Below, one piece after another: positions 50,295-58,303 of a stretch of DNA of 64,000 nt. The DNA lies in assembly GCF_029945685.1 (NCBI RefSeq), contig NZ_JAQSDA010000009.1, positions 150,853 through 214,852 on the forward strand. The letters are read 5' to 3'. The position numbers were made by a program, and so were the translations under genes. Under the pieces are notes generated by a model. The model saw only the letters and a program-made list of their open reading frames with translations. It was not told the origin of the DNA and made no database searches. Every line of letters begins with the position of its first letter. Within the stretch, counting starts at the first letter, position 1. The DNA comes from Polaromonas sp. Its GTDB lineage: Bacteria; Pseudomonadota; Gammaproteobacteria; Burkholderiales; Burkholderiaceae_C.

Positions 50295-51496
50295 GCTGCG
50301 CGCAGTTCGGGCACGCCGGCAGGCAGTTGCTCACGGATGGCTGCGGCCAGCGCGGCGATGCCGATGTTGATCTGCTCGACACTGGACGTCACGAACGAAA
50401 GGCGCAGCGTGCGGGCGTCGGCGTGGTCGGCGTAAAACGCCCAGCCCGGCACAAAGGCCACATTGCGCTCCACCGCTTTGGGCAAGAGGTCGATGGCGTT
50501 CATGCCTTCGGGCAGGCGCACCCACAGGAACATACCGCCGGCCGGCGTGTTCCAGCTCACGCCTGGGGGCATCTCGCGCTTCATCGCGGCCAGCATGGCG
50601 TCGCGCTGCGACTTGTAGAGCGCACGTATCGTGGGCACGTGGCGGTCCAGGAAGTTGTTCTTCATGGTCTCGACCACCATGCGCTGGTTAAAGCCGGGCG
50701 TGTGCAGGTCGGCAGCCTGCTTGGCTTGCAGCAGCTTGGAGTAAAGCGATTTGGGCGCGACCAGAAAACCCAGGCGCAGGCCGGGCGCCAGGATTTTTGA
50801 GAACGAGCCCATGTACACGCAGCCCTCAGGGTTGCGCGCGGCAAGCGGCAGCGGCGGCGGCGTGTCAAACCACAGGTCACCGTAGGGGTTGTCTTCGACG
50901 ATGGGCAGGCCCAGGCGCGCGGCCGCGGCGCTCAGCGCGACGCGACGCGCCTCGGTCATGGTGCGGCCGGTCGGGTTCTGGAAGTTGGGCAGCACGTAAA
51001 AGAAGCGCGCGCCGGCTGCTTTGCCGGCGAGATCGGCGATGTCAACGCCTTCGTCGTCGCTGGCCACGCCCACCACTTCAGGCTCCATGGGCGTGAAGGC
51101 CTGCAGCGCGCCCAGGTAGGTGGGTGTTTCCACCAGCACGCGGCTGCCGGCGTCGATCAGGATTTTGGCGACAAGGTCCAGGCCCTGCTGCGAGCCTGTG
51201 GTGATCAGCACCTGCGCGGGGTCAACCTCCCATGGCAGCATGGCTGCCACCATCTCGCGCAGCGGGGCATAGCCTTCGCTGGCCGCGTACTGCAGCGCAG
51301 CATGGCCGTCTTCGCGCAGCACCTTGTCGCAGGCTTCTCGAAAGGCGGCGACCGGGAAAGTCCTGGGCGAAGGCAGGCCGCCGGCAAAGCTGATGATGCC
51401 GGGCTTTTCGGTGACCTTGAGGATCTCGCGTATCACCGAGGGGTTCATTTTTTCGGCGCGTGCGGCCAGGGTCCAGTGCATGTTGCTTTTTTCCAT
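50291..51496 (-). CDS. PLP-dependent aminotransferase (2-aminoadipate/LysN-like)
   Basis: From the ATG at 51496 the protein has 401 residues of fold type I. The PLP lysine is in YMGSFSKILAPGLRLGFL, and FAGGLPSPRTFP and PNFQNPTGRTMTEARR are typical of the LysN/MocR-like aminotransferase group. It would remove the amino group from a diamino or branched substrate. An earlier ATG at 51520 is possible. Confidence 0.88.
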   Translation of the reverse strand: MEKSNMHWTLAARAEKMNPSVIREILKVTEKPGIISFAGGLPSPRTFPVAAFREACDKVLREDGHAALQYAASEGYAPLREMVAAMLPWEVDPAQVLITTGSQQGLDLVAKILIDAGSRVLVETPTYLGALQAFTPMEPEVVGVASDDEGVDIADLAGKAAGARFFYVLPNFQNPTGRTMTEARRVALSAAAARLGLPIVEDNPYGDLWFDTPPPLPLAARNPEGCVYMGSFSKILAPGLRLGFLVAPKSLYSKLLQAKQAADLHTPGFNQRMVVETMKNNFLDRHVPTIRALYKSQRDAMLAAMKREMPPGVSWNTPAGGMFLWVRLPEGMNAIDLLPKAVERNVAFVPGWAFYADHADARTLRLSFVTSSVEQINIGIAALAAAIREQLPAGVPELRAA

Positions 51497-51516
51497 GGTT
51501 GTTCTCTTTTCTGTCG

Positions 51517-51846
51517 TCAATCCACGATAAACAGTGTCGCACCTTTGGGTGCGCTGGAGCGGTGCGCCTCGGCGTTATCTGCCACCTGGTAGCTCATGCC
51601 CGGTCCCAGCGTGAACCTGCGTCCGTCTTCCAGCTCGGTGTGCAGCTGCCCCTGCAGGCACAGCAGGATGTGGCCCTTCCTGCACCAGTGGTCAGATACA
51701 TAACCCGGCGTGTATTCGACCATGCGCACGCGTACCTCGCCGAACTGCTGCGTACGCCAGAAGGCCTGGCCCGCCAGGGCCGAGTGCTCCGTGCGGGCCA
51801 CGGTGGACCAGTCGGTGGTGCCGAAGGGGATGCCTGCGATGTTCAC
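51517..51846 (-). CDS. Small cupin with DHCW motif
   Basis: The 109-residue protein starts at a GTG (51846) that overlaps the neighbouring stop as GTGA. It is a single cupin barrel with SDHWCRKGHILLCLQGQL, the DHCW-type metal or substrate motif (here Asp-His-Trp-Cys). It may be a small isomerase or binding protein. Confidence 0.75.
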   Translation of the reverse strand: MNIAGIPFGTTDWSTVARTEHSALAGQAFWRTQQFGEVRVRMVEYTPGYVSDHWCRKGHILLCLQGQLHTELEDGRRFTLGPGMSYQVADNAEAHRSSAPKGATLFIVD

Positions 51847-52190
51847 GCGGGCACCCCCTGGCTGCGGTCGCGCTGGTTGGGCGTGATGTGCGCGATCGTG
51901 CCGTCGCCGTAGGATCGCAGCACCTGCGAGATGACGACGTGAAAGCCCCTGTACCACCGCATGTACTGGCGCTTGGCTTCCAGGTGTTTCGGGTGCGCGG
52001 AGAATGCGCGCAGCGCTTCCAGGTTGTCCCAGAAGTAGGTCGCGTTGTTGCACGTGCCGTCGGGCGAGCGCCAGGTCTGCGCACCCAGATAGCCGGGGGT
52101 GGCTTGGGCGGCCTCTTCGATCAATGCGTCCAGCGCGTGGAAGTGCTCGTCGTAAGTGCCGGGCTCAAAAATGAAGGCAGCGGTGTACAT
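51843..52190 (-). CDS. Antibiotic biosynthesis monooxygenase-like (ABM) protein
   Basis: The 115-residue protein is a ferredoxin-like ABM fold with PGTYDEHFHALDALIEEAA, TPGYLGAQTWRSPDG and TYFWDNLEALRAFSAHPKHLEAKRQY. Many such proteins are small cofactor-free oxygenases or heme-degrading enzymes; the role here is unclear. Its ATG overlaps the DMT stop by one base (TGATG). Confidence 0.75.
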   Translation of the reverse strand: MYTAAFIFEPGTYDEHFHALDALIEEAAQATPGYLGAQTWRSPDGTCNNATYFWDNLEALRAFSAHPKHLEAKRQYMRWYRGFHVVISQVLRSYGDGTIAHITPNQRDRSQGVPA

Positions 52191-53134
52191 CAGGTCTTCC
52201 CCGGTTGCAACAGTGGATTGTCGTTGGCGGTTTTGGGGTGGACCGGCATCTTCTTGCCGATGAATACCGTGGCGATCACCGCCAGTCCGAAACCCACGGT
52301 GACCGCATCCAGGCGCTCGCCCAGCAGCGGCACGGCAAACAGCATGGACAAAAAGGGCTGCACCAGCTGCACCTGGCTGACGCGCACCGTGCCGCCCAGC
52401 GCCAGGCCGCGATACCAGGCGAAAAAGCCCAGCCACATCGAAAACATCCCGAGGTAGGCAAAACCGGCCCAGGCGCTGGTCCGGATCGTCGTTTCGGGCC
52501 AGCTGGCCAGCGCCAGTGGGAGCGTCAGGGGCAGGGAGATGAGCAGCGCCCAGCAGATCACGTGTTCGGCCTGCATGTGCTGCGACAGCCGCGCGCCGTA
52601 ACCGTAACCGACGGCCGCGCACAACATGCCGGCCAGCAGCAGCCCGTCTGCAAAATGGATGGACAGGCCCGCGGCGCCGCCGGAACGCAGTACGGCAAAC
52701 ACCACCACCAGCGCGCTGCCCAAGGCCGCGCAGAGCCAGAAACCCGCCGATGGGCGCTGGCGGTGCAGCAGCGCGCCGACGGCGGCGGTGGCCAGCGGCA
52801 ACACGCCCACGATCACGCTGGCATGCATGGCCTCGACATAACGCATGGCGATCGAGGTGAACAGCGGGAAGCCGAACACCACGCCGCCGGCCGTGATGGC
52901 CAGCGGCAACCAGTCGCGCCGCTGCGGCAGCGGTGCGCGGGTGGCCAGCAGAAACAGCGCCGACAACGCGGCCGCCACCACGGCCCGGCCCAGCGCGATG
53001 AACAGGCCCGACATCTGCGGCGCCTCGGGTGTGCCGACCGCCAGCCGCGTCATCGGCAGGGTCACCGCAAAAATCACGATGCCGAGCAGGCCCAGCCAGA
53101 GCCCTTTGCTGATGTTGGCGGGGGTGGCGTTCAT
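52190..53134 (-). CDS. EamA/DMT-family exporter
   Basis: The 314-residue protein has ten membrane segments in two EamA repeats, starting MNATPANISKGLWLGLLGIV and ending in a short cytoplasmic tail. GRAVVAAALSALFLLATRA and FAYLGMFSMWLGFFAWYRGLALGG are typical EamA sequence. Such proteins export amino acids or related metabolites. Its start overlaps the LysE stop by four bases. Confidence 0.9.
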   Translation of the reverse strand: MNATPANISKGLWLGLLGIVIFAVTLPMTRLAVGTPEAPQMSGLFIALGRAVVAAALSALFLLATRAPLPQRRDWLPLAITAGGVVFGFPLFTSIAMRYVEAMHASVIVGVLPLATAAVGALLHRQRPSAGFWLCAALGSALVVVFAVLRSGGAAGLSIHFADGLLLAGMLCAAVGYGYGARLSQHMQAEHVICWALLISLPLTLPLALASWPETTIRTSAWAGFAYLGMFSMWLGFFAWYRGLALGGTVRVSQVQLVQPFLSMLFAVPLLGERLDAVTVGFGLAVIATVFIGKKMPVHPKTANDNPLLQPGKT

Positions 53135-53742
53135 AAAAACAGCATCCAGATCGCGGTGGCCACCAGCACGGCCGCCATGGCGCGGTTGAACCACACCAGA
53201 CGTCGGCCGCTGCCGGCCGGGCCGCTCAGCCACTCGCGCAACAGCGAGCCGGCCAGCGCATACAACAGGTTGCTGGCAAAGGCATAGGCCAGCATCACTG
53301 GCAGCACCACGGCAAAACGCAGGCCGGGGTCGCTGCGCCCGGCGATCCAGCCACCCACGATGGCGAGCGCCAGCATCCAGGCCTTGATGTTGACGAACTG
53401 CAGCGCCGCGCCCTGCCAGAAGCCGACATTCATGCGTTCTGCGTCGGCTTCGCTGAGCTGACGCGAGCGCGCGATCTTCGAGGCCAGCCACAGCAGATAC
53501 GCCACACCGATGAACTTGATTGCCAGGCCCAGCAGCGGGATCGCCAGCAGCAGCGCGCCCAGACCGAACGCGCACAGGCTGAGCAGCACGCCCCAGCCCA
53601 CCGGCACCGCGCAGACAAAAGGCATGGCGCGGCGCAGGCCGTGGTTGGCCGCCAGCGCCGTCGCGAGCGTGGTGTTGGGGCCGGGTGAAAAGCTCATCGC
53701 TGTCGCCAGCACCAGCAGGGCGGTAAATTCTTGCCAATTCAT
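53131..53742 (-). CDS. LysE/RhtB-family amino-acid exporter 2, first gene of the operon
   Basis: The 203-residue protein has six hydrophobic segments and SFSPGPNTTLATALAANHGLR, the LysE signature. It differs clearly from the other LysE-type protein of the operon. It leads the ten-gene operon and is divergent from the MocR-type regulator, with the likely operators in the 132-base gap between them. Confidence 0.9.
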   Translation of the reverse strand: MNWQEFTALLVLATAMSFSPGPNTTLATALAANHGLRRAMPFVCAVPVGWGVLLSLCAFGLGALLLAIPLLGLAIKFIGVAYLLWLASKIARSRQLSEADAERMNVGFWQGAALQFVNIKAWMLALAIVGGWIAGRSDPGLRFAVVLPVMLAYAFASNLLYALAGSLLREWLSGPAGSGRRLVWFNRAMAAVLVATAIWMLFL

Positions 53743-53764
53743 GGCTCAGACTTTATAGTTCAAG

Positions 53765-53831
53765 CCAGCACACTACCCATACAGTTGGGGTGACAAATTT
53801 TGAAACTGTGCTGGTCAAATTATCAGCACAC
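53765..53831. promoter_or_regulatory. Candidate MocR operator in the divergent promoter
   Basis: CAGCACAC occurs at 53766 and 53824, and its complement TGTGCTGG at 53807. MocR-type regulators are known to bind direct repeats plus an inverted half-site in such divergent regions. The sites lie between the two start codons and could control both genes. Confidence 0.5.
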
Positions 53832-53874
53832 AGGCCGCTGGTGTTGCCTTGCACCGGGCCAGCCGGGGTCCGCC

Positions 53875-55353
53875 ATGTTGATGAAAACCGCTTCCCAATC
53901 CCTGACCGATCAGCTCAGCGCACGGTTTGCCGAGCGCATACGCAGCCGCTTGCTGGCGCCCGGCGCGCGCCTGCCCTCGGTGCGCCTGTGCGCCGGGCAG
54001 CAAGGCGTCAGCGTGTCCACCGTGGTCGCGGCGTATGACCAGTTGCAGGCGCAAGGCCTGGTGGTGGCACGCAAGAACCGCGGCTTTTTTGTCCGCGATG
54101 CGTCGTTCAATGCGGTTCTGACGCCCGCCCATCCAGCGCAGGTTGCCGCAAAAAACGCAGCGGTGGCACCCGACACCCCGCTGCGGCTGAACAGCTGGAG
54201 CACCGCGACCTGGATGTCCACCCGGCAGGCGCCGGTGGATGCCACCGCGCTGATCCGCGGCATGTTCCACAAGGTCAGCAACAAGCCGCAGCCGGGCATG
54301 GGGGTGTTTCCGCCCGAATGGCTGGAGACCAGCTTCATGCCGGCGGCGGTGCGCAAGGTCACAAGCGGCAGCGCGCTGCGCGATTTTTCACTCAGTTACG
54401 GCGAGCCCATGGGCGACAGCGGCCTGCGCCGCGCGCTCTCGCAGAAACTCAGCGCGCTCAATGTGCATGCGGTGCCCGAACAGATCATCACCAGCGTGGG
54501 CGCCACCCATGCGCTGGACATCGTGAGCCGCACGCTGCTGCGCGCCGGCGACTGCGTGATGGTCGAGGAGCCCGGCTGGGCGGTCGAGTTTGCGCGCCTG
54601 GATGCGCTGGGCATGCGCATTCTGCCGGTGCCGCGGCGCGCCGACGGCCCGGACCTGGAAGTGATGGCGCGGTATTGCGAGGCCCATGCGCCCAAGCTGT
54701 TTGTCAGCGTCAGCGTGTTCCACAACCCGACCGGTTACTGCCTGAGCCCGGGCAGCGCGCACCGCGTGCTGCAGCTGGCCAACCAGCACAATTTCCACAT
54801 CGTCGAGGACGACACCTACAGCCACCTGGCACCCGAACACGCGACGCGGCTGTGCGCGCTCGACGGCCTGCAGCGCACGGTGTATGTCAGCGGTTTTGCC
54901 AAGATTCTGGCGCCCGGCTGGCGCGTCGGTTTCATGGCCGCGCCGCCCGCGCTGGTGGAGCGCCTGCTCGACACCAAACTGCTGGGCACCCTGACCACCC
55001 CCGCGCTGCTGGAAAAGGCGCTGGCCTGGTGCATCGACCAGGGCCAGCTGCGCCGCCACGCCGAACGCATACGCACGCGGCTGGATGCAGCGCGCGCGCG
55101 CAGCGTCAAGCTGGCGCTGGCGCACGGCTGCAGCTTCGCGGCGGAACCGGCCGGCCTGTTCGGCTGGGTGGAAACCGGGGTGGACACCGACGCGCTGGCG
55201 CAGCGCATGCTCGACGAGGGTTACCTGATCGCGCCCGGTGCGCTGTTTCACGCGGTGCGCAAGCCCAGCACCCTGATGCGCATCAACTTTGCGACCACGC
55301 AGGAGGCGGCGTTCTGGAAGGTGTTCGCGCGGCTGCGGGACAGCATGAAGTGA
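53875..55353 (+). CDS. MocR-type regulator (GntR wHTH fused to aminotransferase domain)
   Basis: From the ATG at 53875 the protein has 492 residues. An N-terminal GntR-type winged helix (ARLPSVRLCAGQQGVSVSTVVAAYDQLQAQGLV, residues 30-75) is joined to a fold-type-I aminotransferase-like domain with the PLP lysine in VYVSGFAKILAPGWRVGFM. Such proteins sense an amino acid or vitamin-derived ligand through PLP and activate or repress adjacent genes. It most likely controls the divergent LysE-led operon. A second ATG at 53881 is possible. Confidence 0.92.
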   Translation: MLMKTASQSLTDQLSARFAERIRSRLLAPGARLPSVRLCAGQQGVSVSTVVAAYDQLQAQGLVVARKNRGFFVRDASFNAVLTPAHPAQVAAKNAAVAPDTPLRLNSWSTATWMSTRQAPVDATALIRGMFHKVSNKPQPGMGVFPPEWLETSFMPAAVRKVTSGSALRDFSLSYGEPMGDSGLRRALSQKLSALNVHAVPEQIITSVGATHALDIVSRTLLRAGDCVMVEEPGWAVEFARLDALGMRILPVPRRADGPDLEVMARYCEAHAPKLFVSVSVFHNPTGYCLSPGSAHRVLQLANQHNFHIVEDDTYSHLAPEHATRLCALDGLQRTVYVSGFAKILAPGWRVGFMAAPPALVERLLDTKLLGTLTTPALLEKALAWCIDQGQLRRHAERIRTRLDAARARSVKLALAHGCSFAAEPAGLFGWVETGVDTDALAQRMLDEGYLIAPGALFHAVRKPSTLMRINFATTQEAAFWKVFARLRDSMK

Positions 55354-55412
55354 GCGGTCTCCAGTTTTTCATGTGTTTTTGGCCGGTAGCCCTTTCTGGA
55401 TGGGCGCAAGCA

Positions 55413-55429
55413 GCTATTGAATTCATAGC
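55413..55429. repeat. 17-bp element, copy 9
   Basis: GCTATTGAATTCATAGC in the gap between the MocR gene and the acetyltransferase. It is a perfect palindrome around GAATTC. Confidence 0.65.
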
Positions 55430-55471
55430 AAATTCAGCTTCCCGGGGCGGCAAGGTGAAAGGTGTCCGCCC

Positions 55472-56002
55472 ATGCTGATCGAGCAGCTCCGGCCTGTCCA
55501 TGCGGGCGACTACCGGGCGCTCATGCTCGAGGCTTATGCCCTGCACCCCGAGGCCTTCAGCTCCAGCGTCGCCGAGCGCGCCGCCCTGCCGCTGTCCTGG
55601 TGGCAGTCGCGGCTCAGCGAAGAGCCGCTTGCCCAAGAGCGGGTGCTGGGTGTTTTTCAGGACGACCGCCTCGCTGGCGTCGCCGGCCTGTCGTTCGAGT
55701 CGCGTGAGAAGCTGCGCCACAAGGCCACCCTCTTCGGCATGTACGTGCCCGACCGGTTCCGCCTGCAAGGGCTGGGCCGCCGGCTGGTACAGGCCGTGCT
55801 GGCGCAGGCGGGCGCCCGTCCCGGGGTGCGGCTGGTCCAGCTCACCGTCACGCAGGGCAACCACGCGGCCCGCGCCCTGTATGAAAGCTGCGGATTTGTT
55901 TCTTACGGTGTCGAACCCTTCGCCGTCGCCGCAGGTCCGGCCTATGTCTCCAAGATCCACATGTGGTGCAACATCGGGTTTCCAGATACCCGCCTCGCCT
56001 GA
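55472..56002 (+). CDS. GNAT-family N-acetyltransferase
   Basis: The 176-residue protein is a single GNAT domain; the acetyl-CoA motif A reads MYVPDRFRLQGLGRRLVQAVL with QGLGRR, and TVTQGNHAARALYESCGFVSYG is motif B. The substrate is not predictable. It starts 118 bases after the MocR gene. Confidence 0.9.
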   Translation: MLIEQLRPVHAGDYRALMLEAYALHPEAFSSSVAERAALPLSWWQSRLSEEPLAQERVLGVFQDDRLAGVAGLSFESREKLRHKATLFGMYVPDRFRLQGLGRRLVQAVLAQAGARPGVRLVQLTVTQGNHAARALYESCGFVSYGVEPFAVAAGPAYVSKIHMWCNIGFPDTRLA

Positions 56003-56038
56003 CCCCTGACCCTTCATCCCGAACCCCGGACACACACC

Positions 56039-56452
56039 ATGGCAAGCAAGAAAAACTGGTATTCGAACGCAGCCAAGGCCGCCTCGCGTTACGCCGGCCG
56101 ACCGGCCACCTTCTTCACGGCGCTGCTGGTGATCCTCGCCTGGATCGTCACCGGCCCGCTGTTCGGCTTCAGCGATACCTGGCAGCTGGTGATCAACACC
56201 GGCACCACCATCATCACCTTCCTGATGGTTTTCCTGATCCAGAACTCGCAGAACCGCGACACCGAGGCGATCCAGATCAAGCTCGACGAACTCATACGTG
56301 CGACCCAGGGCGCGCATAACGCGCTGCTCGATCTCGAGGAGTTGAACGAAGAGTCGCTCGACGCCTTCCGCACCCGTTACGGCGCGCTGGCGGCCGCCGC
56401 ACGCAAGGGCTTGCTCGATGGGTTGCGGGATACCGACACGCCGGAGGCGTGA
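56039..56452 (+). CDS. Small membrane protein, low-affinity iron permease family
   Basis: The 137-residue protein has two membrane segments (PATFFTALLVILAWIVTGPL and TGTTIITFLMVFLIQNSQN) and a C-terminal cytoplasmic helix with AIQIKLDELIRATQGAHNALLDLEEL. This arrangement is that of the bacterial low-affinity iron permease family. Iron transport by bacterial members is not certain. A start just after the acetyltransferase stop suggests co-transcription. Confidence 0.88.
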   Translation: MASKKNWYSNAAKAASRYAGRPATFFTALLVILAWIVTGPLFGFSDTWQLVINTGTTIITFLMVFLIQNSQNRDTEAIQIKLDELIRATQGAHNALLDLEELNEESLDAFRTRYGALAAAARKGLLDGLRDTDTPEA

Positions 56453-56498
56453 GGAAGTTGGGGTGCGTGCTCGGTCCCGGCCGCTCCGCTCGGGACGC

Positions 56499-58181
56499 TC
56501 AGAGCATCTCGTCAGGCGCCAGCGGTCCGATCAGCGTGAGCATGAGCTTGAGCCCCAGGCTCGCATCCGGCTCGGTGCGTGAGTCTTTCAGCTGCGAGCC
56601 TTCAGGCGCACGCCAGACCAGCTGGCCCTTGTCCAGTTCGACCTTGTAGGCGCCCTTGGCGAGTGCCGGCTCGATCAGCCGGGTGGTGTCGTCCGAGAGT
56701 TTGCGGCTGCGAATCACCAGCGCCACCTCGCTGTTCTGCAGCTGGGAGCGCAGGTCCAGGTTCATGGACCCGATCACCAGCAGGTTGCCGTCCAGCACCA
56801 CGATCTTGGCATGCAGGCTGGCGCGGGAGCCGCCGGCCGAGCCGGTGCTGCCGAGAGAGCTGAAGCCGCTCAGCGTGCCCTCCTGCTCGGCGCGCATTTC
56901 ATACAGTTCAATGCCCAGGCGCAGCAGTTCCTTGCGGTAACGGGCATAGCCCACATGGGCGGCGGGCGCATCGTTGGACGCCAGCGAGTTGGTCAGCACC
57001 CGGATGCGCACGTTCTTTTGCCGGATGGCCGCGAGCTGGTCCATCATGCGGCGGCCCGGTACAAAGTAGGGCGAGACGATCAGCAGATCGCTTTTGGCCT
57101 GCGCCATCAGTTGCAGCAGGCCGTCGACCGTGGTGTCCTGCGACGCCTGCACGTCGTCGGCATCCGCGGCGATCTTGGAGGCCTTGTCGACCAGCAGTGT
57201 CGACGGCGCCCAGGTCCATTCAAGCAAGGCCAGGTTGGTGCTGTCGGGCAGGGGTTCGATGGCGCTGACCGTGCCATCCAGGGCCGTGACCGTCCGCGGC
57301 GCGGCCTGCGCTGCAGCCGCAACGCCGGCCGGGGTGGACGGAGGGGCCGCTTCACCGCCGGCGGGCGCCGGCGCGCCGGCCGGCTGGGCCGGCGGCGGTT
57401 TCAGCGCCGCAATTTCTTCGGCGCTCATCAGGGACTGCACCGGATAGGCCAGCGGGTTGTTCCAGTACTGGTCAAAGCTTTGCGACAGCTCGCGTGCGAT
57501 GCGGCCGGCCGCCAGCACGTCGGCGTCGATGAAGTTGGTGGCTTCGCCCTGGCCGAAGTAGGTTTCGCCGAGGTTGCGACCGCCGGTGATGGCGACCGCG
57601 TTGTCGGCGACAAAAATCTTGTTGTGCATGCGCCGCTGGATGCGGTCCACGTCTTTCAGCGAACCGAGGATGCGGAAAAACAGCGACCCGCGCCCGCCGG
57701 GCAGTGGATTGAACAGGCGCAGCTCGATGTTTTTCTCGAAAGCGAGCTTGAGCACCTGGGCGTTTTTGCCGGCGGTGTTGAAGTCGTCGAGCAGAATGCG
57801 GATGCGCACGCCGCGCGCGGCAGCGGCGCGCAGGGCGTCGAACATGCGGTCGGTGGTTTCGTCGGCGTGAATGGCGTAGTACTGGATGTCCAGGGTCTTC
57901 TGCGCCGCGCCGATCAGCGCCATGCGGCTGGTGAAGGCCAGCTCGGCGCTGTTGACCAGGGCAAAGCCGGAATCATTGCGGGTGCCGGCCTTGGCGGCGC
58001 GCTGCTGCACCGCATGGCCGATGCGGGTCTGTTCGGGGTTGGCCAGCGCGGTGGAGACCGGCCGGTCGACTTCGCTGGGCAGCGAGGCGCAGCCCGTCAG
58101 CCAGGCTGCGAGCATCAACAGGGCCGGGCCGCGCCAGCATGACGATAAAAGGCGGACGGAAGGTGGCGTACGTGGGTGCAT
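56499..58181 (-). CDS. Phospholipase D / cardiolipin synthase-like lipoprotein
   Basis: The 560-residue product has a lipobox (AAWLTGC, near residue 31) and two HKD-type motifs, MHNKIFVADNAVAITGGRN and LHAKIVVLDGNLLVIGSMNLD. A low-complexity Pro/Ala-rich stretch lies between the two halves. It probably acts on phospholipid head groups at the periplasmic membrane surface, as in cardiolipin synthase C-type proteins. Confidence 0.9.
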   Translation of the reverse strand: MHPRTPPSVRLLSSCWRGPALLMLAAWLTGCASLPSEVDRPVSTALANPEQTRIGHAVQQRAAKAGTRNDSGFALVNSAELAFTSRMALIGAAQKTLDIQYYAIHADETTDRMFDALRAAAARGVRIRILLDDFNTAGKNAQVLKLAFEKNIELRLFNPLPGGRGSLFFRILGSLKDVDRIQRRMHNKIFVADNAVAITGGRNLGETYFGQGEATNFIDADVLAAGRIARELSQSFDQYWNNPLAYPVQSLMSAEEIAALKPPPAQPAGAPAPAGGEAAPPSTPAGVAAAAQAAPRTVTALDGTVSAIEPLPDSTNLALLEWTWAPSTLLVDKASKIAADADDVQASQDTTVDGLLQLMAQAKSDLLIVSPYFVPGRRMMDQLAAIRQKNVRIRVLTNSLASNDAPAAHVGYARYRKELLRLGIELYEMRAEQEGTLSGFSSLGSTGSAGGSRASLHAKIVVLDGNLLVIGSMNLDLRSQLQNSEVALVIRSRKLSDDTTRLIEPALAKGAYKVELDKGQLVWRAPEGSQLKDSRTEPDASLGLKLMLTLIGPLAPDEML

Positions 58182-58303
58182 GAAGCGGCTTTGGAGGATG
58201 CAGCCACTTTAGCGTAAGCAGCTGTTTCCGAGGGTTCCTGCCGGCCCGACACCGGCGCAAGATGCTGTAGGTGGTTTGCCCGACACCCCGCATGGCCTGC
58301 AGG

